Source of the DNA: Glandiceps talaboti
Taxonomy: Eukaryota > Hemichordata > Enteropneusta > Spengelidae
Direction of reading: 5' to 3'
DNA length: 15,000 nucleotides
Assembly (NCBI RefSeq): GCF_964340395.1
Contig: NC_135551.1
Coordinates: forward strand, 19,891,003-19,906,002
Shown here: positions 8,815 to 15,000 of the stretch, piece by piece
How the letters are laid out: each line of letters opens with the position of its first letter
Position numbering within the stretch: position 1 is the stretch's first letter
Program-made: the position numbers and the translations under genes
The notes under the pieces: generated by a model
Databases searched by the model: none
Told to the model about the DNA's origin: nothing
The model's input: the letters and a program-made list of their open reading frames with translations, nothing else

Positions 8815-8965
8815 AGGTTACAACACACAAGCAGTTCAAAGTTTCTTTTAGGTTTGAGCTTTCGATCTGGCTTGGAATTTGTCTGTCATTCAGATGAGGA
8901 TTCTAAACTAAGATGGATCGCATGCTTAATGCTAAAAACTTTGAACTGCTTGTGTATTGTAACCT
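8815..8965. repeat. Foldback element: 30-bp near-perfect inverted repeat, 151 bp in all
   Basis: The left arm 8815-8844 (begins AGGTTACAACACACAAGCAG) and right arm 8936-8965 are reverse complements at 29 of 30 positions. Pairing continues less perfectly inward for roughly 26 more bases, for example CGATC near 8863 against GATCG at 8916-8920, with several mismatches that would be G-U wobbles in RNA. A terminal loop of a few tens of bases remains. The frame at 8854-9060 crosses it, as does an acceptor-like TTTCTTTTAG, but no kinase motif is encoded. This could be a MITE-like hairpin or a source of long hairpin RNA. No clear target-site duplication was seen. Confidence 0.85.
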
Positions 8966-8969
8966 TTTC

Positions 8970-9397
8970 ATGTAAGTCGTGCCATCCAAGGTGTCTGTTG
9001 GCTGTGTTATCAGGTGTATATGCTGAGATCAGTCAGTCAGTGTGTAGGTGTCACATGTAGGTGTGTAGTGGAAGTACATAACTGGTGATTGTTCCCAAGT
9101 CAATGACACTATAGTGTAAATGTCAAGACATTATCACAAGAATGTCAGATATGTATTTAGTGAACTATAGTACTGTCTAGTGGCGATACTGTTATACATC
9201 GTAAGTACTTCATGTTCATAACATTACTTCCAACAGTGGCTTCAACCAGGGTGGCCAGTAAAATATATAAAAAATAAAATAATCAAAAGCCTGAAATGAC
9301 ACCCAATCTGTTACATATTAGTATAGAATTGCATAACAATGTAGTGTAAAATTGAAAATTAGCATTGTATGATAAAGTGAAGGAAAAGATAATTGAT
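8970..9397. other. Intronic sequence, nothing recognised
   Basis: No exon, RNA gene or clear repeat could be supported. Confidence 0.5.
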
Positions 9398-9770
9398 TGG
9401 TTCCGGTAACCAGACCCAACCTAATTATTCATTGCCGACCCTCAAACTTTATTAAGTAATTTGAAAAAAATGTCGAAAAATCTAAACATTTTGCAATGTC
9501 GTGAGAGAAAGTGAGATTTGATGACAATTGACATTATTGTCTTGTGATCAAAACAACATGGCAGAATACAGTGTAGCACACAATGTCGTCTGCATATCAT
9601 ATTGGAAAGCGAGAACACATCGATGAGAAATCTCCGTTGGCCTCTACATAATACTAAAAACCTGAACCAGACCAAAAAGATAAAATTAAAATAAAATAAA
9701 AATAAAATAAAAAAAATAAAAAATTCCCTACCTACCCACCCTGTTCTGAAATTAGGTGTTATCGGAACCA
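9398..9770 (+). mobile_element. Short non-autonomous terminal-inverted-repeat element, copy 2 (373 bp)
   Basis: The left terminus TGGTTCCGGTAAC (9398-9410) and right terminus GTTATCGGAACCA (9758-9770) are inverted repeats matching at 12 of 13 positions. Subterminal parts are CCCAACC and GACCCT on the left and CCTACCTACCCACCCTG on the right, with an A-rich tract of about 50 bases (9671-9722) inside the right end. The size, termini and lack of any transposase fit a MITE-like DNA element. The minus-strand frame at 9442-9771 is Phe/Leu-rich only because it reads the A-rich tract in reverse. No target-site duplication is evident, so exact ends may be off by a few bases. Confidence 0.65.
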
Positions 9771-9774
9771 CACT

Positions 9775-10130
9775 TTTTTTTTGTCTTTGGCCTAATATTG
9801 TGCCAAACTAAAGCCTTTAGATTTCTACTCTCAGACAGTCAAAAAACTTGTGCAGTCAAATCGCAAATTTTCGTTGACATCTTGTTCACATGTCAGGAGT
9901 ATACCGTCATTAGAACTGTAAACCTGCAGTCCAGTTAACATTCAATGATTCATACATGAGGAAGACATGTTGGTTTAGTGCTAGCTATAATCACATTTAG
10001 TTCACACATATTAAATGCAGAAGTAACCGCCTAATGGTATGTAGTTCAGTGAAACATAATCATAGGAGAAACATTGTCCGCTGTGGGAATTACATTTTTT
10101 TTAATACCCTTGAGGTGGTGTCTGCTTTAT
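9775..10130. other. Intronic sequence, nothing recognised
   Basis: No exon, RNA gene or clear repeat could be supported. Confidence 0.5.
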
Positions 10131-10132
10131 CA

Positions 10133-10169
10133 TGACCTTGACCTTGACCCCATCATTAGTGAAAGGTCA
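10133..10169 (-). promoter_or_regulatory. Nuclear-receptor DR0 site and adjoining half-site
   Basis: The plus strand TGACCTTGACCTTGACCCC (10133-10151) is, on the minus strand, GGGGTCAAGGTCAAGGTCA. That is three head-to-tail AGGTCA-type half-sites with no spacer. It contains TCAAGGTCAAGGTCA, the consensus DR0 for NR6A1/GCNF, and two overlapping TCAAGGTCA extended half-sites of the NR5A/ERR type. A further AAAGGTCA lies at 10162-10169 in the opposite orientation. Motifs are seen; occupancy is inference. Confidence 0.5.
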
Positions 10170-10225
10170 TAAATGTGTCTATCATTACACCTAAGTGGTA
10201 TAAGCCACAGTGTGGTTTTATCAAA

Positions 10226-10357
10226 CCTCTGAGCTGACTTTGCATGGTTCTGACCTTTGACCTCAGGGTTGACTTTGCATGGTCCCGACCTTTGACCTTA
10301 GGGTTGACTTTGCATGGTACTGACCTTTGACCCCAGAGTTGATGTCCACATGGTTCC
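10226..10357. repeat. 35-bp minisatellite, about 3.5 copies, each with a DR1-type site
   Basis: The 35-base unit starts TGACCTTTGACCTCAGGGTT and continues GACTTTGCATGGTCC. Its TGACCTTTGACC core is at 10251, 10286 and 10321, exactly 35 bases apart, with a partial unit before (GCTGACTTTGCATGGT, from about 10233) and a decayed one after. On the minus strand the cores read AGGTCAAAGGTCA (perfect DR1), AGGTCAAAGGTCG, and GGGGTCAAAGGTCA (classic HNF4-type DR1). DR1 is bound by RXR heterodimers, HNF4 and COUP-TF members in animals. The minus-strand frame through it (10156-10434) is a repeat-driven open frame. Confidence 0.88.
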
Positions 10358-10359
10358 AA

Positions 10360-10730
10360 CCTATTGAGAATTTCTCTTGACATTGCAGTACATTTTGTGA
10401 TGTATAACAATGACCAACAGAACTTCCACAACATTTGCTAATATGATGGATGACTTTGGCTTGTACTTAATAAGTATTTCTTCTCTTGTCATCTCAAGGG
10501 AAAGTTGTGCCGTTGTACGTTATCAGATTTCCATATTATTGACAGTTGCAATACTTTTTGAGTGTCAAATAACATGGAAGTGTATAGATAGATAACTTGT
10601 GCTGTAACATACCGGAATGACTTCCTGCCTTTGTGGTGGCCAGAAAATGATATTGACTGGGGCCAGGGAGTGGAGTCTTAGCCCATAGAGTAGGCTTGAT
10701 GATACTCTCTCAACTTCAAGAAGCTTTCAG
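10360..10730. other. Intronic sequence, nothing recognised
   Basis: A plus-strand frame here (10410-10595) happens to encode DDFGL but has no other kinase features. No exon or RNA gene is supported. Confidence 0.5.
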
Positions 10731-10731
10731 C

Positions 10732-11140
10732 AGAGCTTCTTGAGATAGTAACATCAAAACAAGTCTCTGGGCTAGAGAGCTTCTTGAGATAGTACACCAA
10801 GACAAGTCTCTGTCTCTGGGCTAGAAGAACTTCTTGAGATAGTAATTAAGACAAGTTTCTGGGCTAGGAGAGCTTCTTGAGATAGTAACACCAAGACAAA
10901 TGTCTGGACTAGAGGGCTTCTTGAGATAATATCAAGACAAGTCTCTGTCTCTGGGCTAGAAGAACTTCGTGAGATAGTAATTAAGACAAGTTTCTGGGCT
11001 AGAGAGCTTCTTGAGATAGTTACACCAAGACAAATGTCAAGACTAGAGGGCTTCTTGAGAATAATACCTAGACATGTGTCTGGACTAGTAGAGGGTTTCT
11101 GGAGATAGCAACACCAAGGCAAGTCTCTGGGCTAACTAAC
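10732..11140. repeat. 44-bp minisatellite, nine units, with a 134-bp higher-order period
   Basis: The landmark CTTCTTGAGATAGT (with variants) begins at 10736, 10780, 10830, 10873, 10917, 10965, 11007, 11051 and about 11096. Units end in (A)GACAAGTCTCTGGGCTAG-type text. Units 3, 4 and 5 match units 6, 7 and 8 better than their neighbours: 10830 to 10965, 10873 to 11007 and 10917 to 11051 are spaced 134-135 bases, and they share private variants (GTAATTAAGACAAGTTTCTG; GACAAATGTC; the extra TCTCTG). A three-unit block therefore duplicated after the units had diverged. The minus-strand 116-codon frame over it is a repeat artefact. Confidence 0.92.
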
Positions 11141-11141
11141 T

Positions 11142-13130
11142 GTCAGTGGATGATGCTATAAATTTAATACATCTTGAGATGGTCTGTGCAAGATACGTCA
11201 TGTTGTTCAGCCCTAGGCTATATAGTATAAGACTTCTTCATGTAAGTACTGGCTGATAGCGTGGTATACATGTTGTATCTTACAGACTACTCTAGCTGCT
11301 GCTATCGTATACACAATCCAAATTAAAAATCTCCCCATTCTTTGCATGTATGTGGTATTAAAGTGTTCCATCAAACTTCAGGGTGACTGAATTCCATACT
11401 ACAGTACATGTAACTGTGGTGTGTGGAAAACAGATTGATACAACTGTCAATGGGAATGCATGACGCTGCATTACTTATCAGATTGCTGGATGTAATCTTT
11501 TGACTCTGGACCACATACCTGACTTCACAAATTCCAAAATGGCTACACTGTTACAATGTAGGCCATATGTAATATAATTACAAAGCATGCAAAGAATCCA
11601 ATTGTCCATAGTTTGATTTCTGTAATGGCTATTAGTGTTATAGCTGTTAGTGTTACAATTTCTGGATAATTTGCTGATTATTGCTGATGAGTGCTTCATT
11701 AAACTGTAACATCACTGGAGAGCTGCTGATTATCAGCCAACTGAGAGCATGTGTGTTTGTTGTAATGAAATGGCTATCACAGGCCTCAGGGAATAACCTT
11801 ATGTTGAAATATTTGCCTTTCTGAAATGACCCCAGACAGATAGACATTTGTAAGCTTGTCCCAAGACAGTACAGTGTGAATTATCTAACTGTAAGCCCCA
11901 GGTATACATGTAGTGCTATATCTTGACCTGTAGAATACCATGCACAAACCAAGTTATTTTCTTTGAAAAGAAAATATGGATTATATACCTGGTCAGTGTG
12001 TCCTCTAAGCCAATTCATCTTGTCAATCTTGTCTAATTCAAGGAAAGCAATTTCAAAGAAATTTCAAAGATGATTTTTTTTTCACTGATATACACATGTT
12101 GAACATAATGTATGTAATGTCTAACATCTAGAAGCAATGGTGCGGAAGTGTTAGCAATGGACTTGACAGATTGTACAGTCTTACAAGTCTATGATCCTCC
12201 TCTATCAGTACTGACATGATAGCATGCTGGTTAGTTGGACAGTTTCAGAGATAATACTGAAATTTGTGACTGAAAGTGAGTATTCTATGACAAAAATTCA
12301 ATTCCCAAGAAATGTTACCAGGCAGCATTTTCTCATGTATACGCACGCCTGCTTAAAAGACCATATACATGTACGTCATATTGTTCAGTGTTGTACAAAG
12401 TGTAATATCTTATGGACTAATACATATGACAGTGATAAAATAAACTCTTACCAAAACTCATCATATGCCAAGTTGTAACACTTGAAGAAAGTCACCTGAT
12501 CCATCAACACCTTCCTCCTAACTGTTTGTAGAACAGGTGTTGCATTTCACACTGTCCAATCATGAATTGATACATATATTTGCATAAAGTCAGTCAATTA
12601 ACAGGTGGATGAAGAGAATTGAGATTCCATGAGCGCTGTTAAAAGCCCAAAGAAATTATCACCTTCCTGCTATGGTCTACTATATTATGCACATAATGAG
12701 GAGGTAATTTGCTCAGGATTTTAATTGCCTTGTTGACTTGTTGGCAGTTTAATTGGAAAGGCAATTGACAAGGTCGGAAGTCAGAATTTAAATTGTCGTG
12801 TTTCACTGAGGGAGATGCAGTCTTTTGGAATAACATATTGATAAAAACTACATGGCGTGCAATGGCATGGGAGAATGTCTGTATTTTTATATCATGTGAC
12901 TTGAGTGGAAACGTCCAAATGGGGTGTTGTGTGCCAAGGAAATCCAGTCTTTACAAGGAAGAAATGTTTGTGAGTAAAGATGATGATTTAAAAAAAAAAA
13001 AATCTACATTTTTAAGAATGGTTTTACTGTAAAAGGAGGAATTTGGGTGTCAACTGTAACATTCACCTGTGAGAGTGAATCAGTCATTGGTGTTTGTGGC
13101 CCTCAGTTCTGTTGTGAAGGTGCTTCAATA
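11142..13130. other. Long stretch without recognisable gene
   Basis: Only minor repeats were seen: a 15-base tandem pair GCTATTAGTGTTATA / GCTGTTAGTGTTACA (about 11627-11656), ATTTCAAAGA twice (about 12050-12070), and ACGTCAT(A/G)TTGTTCAG at both about 11195 and 12373. Frames at 12224-12478 and 12793-13032 on the plus strand have no recognisable domain or convincing exon boundaries. No RNA gene is supported. Confidence 0.5.
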
Positions 13131-13132
13131 TC

Positions 13133-13536
13133 AATGTAGAACAGTGGACCGACTGTATGATAGATACACATTTGTGTTCAAGCCATCCAGGGAGTTAGGA
13201 GATGCAGGACAATGGGCAATAGGTGGGTACAACAGATATACATCTGTATGCAAGCTAGGGAGTCGGGGGGGGGGGGGGGTGTAGAACAGTGGGCCACCTG
13301 TGCAATAGATGCACACATTTGTATTTAAGCTTGGGAGTTAGGGGAATGTAGAACAGTGGACTGCCAGTACAATAGATACACATCTGTCTGCAAGCTAGGG
13401 AGTCAGTAGAATGTAGAACAGTGGACCAACTGTACAATAGATCCATATTTGTGTGCAAGCTAGGGAGTTGGGGGAATGGAGAACAGTGGACTGACTGTAC
13501 AATAGATACACATCTGTATGCAAGCTAGGGAGTCAG
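13133..13536. repeat. 65-bp minisatellite, six units of two alternating types, one with a 15-base G run
   Basis: TGTAGAACAGTGG-type starts occur at about 13135, 13202 (degenerate), 13280, 13348, 13412 and 13477, and each unit contains a CAATAGAT(A)CACAT-type block and CAAGCTAGGGAGT. Odd units carry ATTTGT with GAGTT; even units carry ATCTGT with GAGTC. The true repeat is therefore a dimer of about 130 bp. The second unit ends in a run of 15 G (13265-13279) where others have GGGGGAATG or similar. Open frames on both strands (13069-13284, 13131-13316, 13255-13458) are repeat-driven. Confidence 0.92.
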
Positions 13537-13539
13537 GGT

Positions 13540-13820
13540 TACTGTAAGGCTAGGGATAGGAATAGGATGAGGCTCCCTAGCATAAACATCAGTGATTAAT
13601 ATCACTTGCGATTGGTAAGCACTGTTCCAAGTACCTCATGAAATTGGGTTGTAGATTTCTAATTTTGAAATGAAGGTGCTGTCATACAGAAGTATTCTGG
13701 TATTGGATTTTTTTGCCATGAGAGATACTGTTCAGTATCAACATTTTATGTATGAGTTATTCAGATATATCTCAAAATTTCATTGAGTTTTCTCTCCACG
13801 ATAGATGGTAAGGATGGTGA
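13540..13820. other. Intronic sequence, nothing recognised
   Basis: No exon, RNA gene or clear repeat could be supported. Confidence 0.5.
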
Positions 13821-13823
13821 CTA

Positions 13824-13866
13824 ATTTGCATGATAATTTGCATATCAATTCAATGGTAATTTGCAT
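13824..13866 (+). promoter_or_regulatory. Cluster of three POU octamer motifs
   Basis: ATTTGCAT occurs at 13824-13831, 13836-13843 and 13859-13866, all in the same orientation, in the forms TAATTTGCATGA, TAATTTGCATAT and TAATTTGCATAC. This is the canonical octamer bound by POU-domain (Oct) factors. The same octamer, reversed, lies in the presumed RSK promoter at 3972-3979. The cluster could be a regulatory element or a small degenerate minisatellite of a TAATTTGCAT word; sequence alone does not decide. Confidence 0.4.
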
Positions 13867-14078
13867 ACACATTTACATATATTGATCCTCATATGATGTC
13901 TCCAACATTGAAATACATTCTGACATGTTTAGATTTAACACATACATGTACATGTACACAGATGGGACATTGGGATCAGTCATTTCTCTTCCTGTGAGAG
14001 TATTATCATAACATAGTCATTCAAAGATTACTAAAACTCAAGGGTGGTGGAACATTCACCAACTGCAGAAAAATGTCA

Positions 14079-14155
14079 AGCACGGTGGCCTAGGTGGACA
14101 GGACAGTGTTGGCACCATGCAGTGGGGAGAACACTGCTTCGTGTTGAACCTAAGA
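14079..14155 (+). mobile_element. Possible tRNA-derived SINE head (diverged)
   Basis: TGGCCTAGGTGG (14086-14097) fits the RNA polymerase III A box TGGCNNAGTGG apart from one extra G, within GCACGGTGGCCTAGGTGGAC, a phrase typical of tRNA-related SINE heads. About 55 bases on, CTTCGTGTTGAACCTAAG (14137-14154) resembles a decayed B box region (GGTTCGAANCC with a base lost). No cloverleaf could be closed, so a functional tRNA is unlikely. No tail, poly-A or target duplication was delimited. Confidence 0.4.
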
Positions 14156-14159
14156 ATTC

Positions 14160-14600
14160 AAAGTCTGAATTCTGTATATTATATGGATGCCGTAGATGAC
14201 ACATTGTGTAGTTGACTAATAACAGTTGGGTTTTTATTTTTTTACAATCATATCGTCCTAATAGCAGATCATATATCGATTGTACATGTAATGTTCTCTG
14301 TCATGCATGTTATTAGTGTCGGTGAAATGAAGAAAAGTGGGCAATTTTTTCAAGAAAAGTAATGCCCCATATGGTCCTACATGAAACCAACACCACACAA
14401 GTTAGATACTCTGTGTACATACATGTTATCATAATTGCACTCAAATGCCCAGACTGTAAGATATATCGGGTGGTCAAGTTATCCCTAACTAGTCTTCTGA
14501 TTGGTCACCTGATAGGACAGCATGACTTGTCTTGTCTTACAGTGGAGAGAGGACTTTCCAATGCTAGTTTGAGTGTACAGTTTTGTACGCTCTTTTTGTA
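14160..14600. other. Intronic sequence, nothing recognised
   Basis: No exon, RNA gene or clear repeat could be supported. The plus-strand frame at 14362-14601 has no recognisable features. Confidence 0.5.
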
Positions 14601-14607
14601 AACCCAT

Positions 14608-14621
14608 GGGGGGGGGGGGGG
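14608..14621 (+). repeat. Run of 14 G
   Basis: An uninterrupted G14 following AAACCCATG. It is one of several 11-15 base G runs in the window, nearly all on the plus strand. Confidence 0.95.
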
Positions 14622-14862
14622 TAGCTTCACACTTTGTTGATCCAGTTAATCCAGTTTTCATCCCAACTTGTAGTTGTCTGTGTACAAATAAATACCCCCA
14701 TGGTAGAAAGAGAAGTACCGGTAAATGCAAACCACTTATTTACGTGAAATGTTATTCTATGCACTCACCCATATTGCAGAGTTTCATCAAAAACAGGACT
14801 TCAATCAATTAATTCAGTACTACAACCTAGGCGGCTGTAAAGGCAAATGTGGAAACCATTTC

Positions 14863-14878
14863 AGTGGTGGCCACCACT
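14863..14878. repeat. 16-bp perfect palindrome AGTGGTGGCCACCACT
   Basis: A perfect inverted repeat with no loop, within low-copy sequence. Its function is unknown and chance is possible. Confidence 0.6.
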
Positions 14879-14911
14879 ACCCTAATAATGGGATGTCAAA
14901 GGCTATATTTA

Positions 14912-14996
14912 AGTTCAAAGGTCAGACCTAATGTAGTTTTATATAATAATGGAAAATCAAAAGTCAATGGAGAATTTAAAAGTCAGGTCTAACCTG
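14912..14996 (+). promoter_or_regulatory. DR1-type nuclear-receptor site with nearby related half-sites
   Basis: AGTTCAAAGGTCA (14912-14924) is a direct repeat of AGTTCA and AGGTCA with one spacer base. The second half-site overlaps the inverted pair AGGTCAGACCT (14919-14929). Further on, CAGGTCTAACCTG (14984-14996) is an inverted repeat with three spacer bases, and AAAGTCA strings lie between. The text is locally repetitive, so it may be part of an array continuing past the window end. Confidence 0.35.
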
Positions 14997-15000
14997 TAGG

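Larger units (their letters stand above)
4406..15000 (+). other. Probable intron 2 of the RSK-like gene, 5' part (runs off the window)
   Basis: Begins with the donor GTAAGT at 4406. Exon 3 should encode the conserved lead-in to the N-terminal kinase domain and its glycine-rich loop (GQGSFGK). I looked for coding text for these on the plus strand and found none before 15000. The intron would then exceed 10.5 kb, compared with 156 bp for intron 1. The interval is AT-rich and filled with minisatellites and short transposon-like repeats, listed separately. A diverged exon or a nested gene cannot be excluded by eye. Confidence 0.5.

Noticed and set aside
8841-9060. Acceptor-like TTTCTTTTAG followed by an open frame starting near Phe-Glu-Leu, considered as RSK exon 3
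   Set aside because: The frame reading Phe-Glu-Leu stops soon after, encodes nothing like the kinase lead-in or glycine loop, and lies inside the foldback element.
9442-9771. Minus-strand 109-codon Phe/Leu-rich frame resembling a membrane protein
   Set aside because: The hydrophobic stretch comes from the A-rich tract of the TIR element read in reverse; there is no other support.
10410-10595. Frame encoding DDFGL, tempting as a kinase DFG motif of the RSK gene
   Set aside because: Surrounding residues do not match any RSK segment, the DFG exon should come after several missing exons, and no splice sites fit.
10772-11122. Minus-strand 116-codon repetitive frame
   Set aside because: It lies wholly inside the 44-bp minisatellite, whose period is not a multiple of three, and stays open by composition.
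13069-13458. Three open frames on both strands over the 65-bp array
   Set aside because: Repeat-driven; both strands are open over the same array and no start or splice context is convincing.
14725-14931. Plus-strand 68-codon frame of mixed composition
   Set aside because: No recognisable domain, no promoter or splice context, and it ends in the receptor-like repeat text; chance is the simpler reading.

Overview
The window looks like nuclear DNA of a multicellular animal, most likely a marine invertebrate. It is AT-rich, has no long open reading frame, holds many microsatellites and minisatellites, and contains two short exons bounded by consensus GT-AG splice sites. I cannot name the species from the sequence alone.

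The one gene I can support begins near position 4000. Exon 1 (4142-4198) encodes a peptide starting MPLAQLADPWQKM, which is the conserved amino terminus of the p90 ribosomal S6 kinases (RSK; vertebrate RPS6KA family). A 156-bp intron follows, then exon 2 (4355-4405), an acidic 17-codon exon. Both exons end in GTAAGT donors in phase 0. I could not find the next exon, which should carry the start of the N-terminal kinase domain. Everything from 4406 to the window end is therefore most simply a very long intron of more than 10.5 kb, although unrecognised exons of other genes are not excluded. About 100-170 bp upstream of the ATG lie an octamer motif, a YY1-type motif and an ETS-type motif, which fit a TATA-less promoter.

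Positions 1-3950 are intergenic. They hold a tandem pair of perfect CRE motifs (117-162) and a dense cluster of simple repeats: (GACAA)8, (GTCT)n followed by a CT tract, (GTAT)n, (GA)n and several long G runs.

The presumed intron 2 and the sequence beyond it hold several layers of repeats. These are a 96-bp duplication (6426-6566), a diverged ~160-bp triplicate array (6610-7100), a ~160-bp duplicate (7609-7885), and a pair of related terminal-inverted-repeat elements in opposite orientation (8379-8667 and 9398-9770) with a separate 151-bp foldback hairpin between them. Further on are a 35-bp minisatellite carrying nuclear-receptor DR1 sites (10226-10357) next to a perfect DR0 site (10133-10147), a 44-bp array with a 134-bp three-unit higher-order period (10732-11140), a 65-bp array with two alternating unit types (13133-13536), three POU octamers in 43 bp (13824-13866), and a possible tRNA-derived SINE head (14079-14155).

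No operon-like gene set, CRISPR array, rRNA, convincing tRNA or transposase coding region was seen. The most unusual content is the nuclear-receptor-site minisatellite and the higher-order minisatellites. These are sequence observations; function is not shown.
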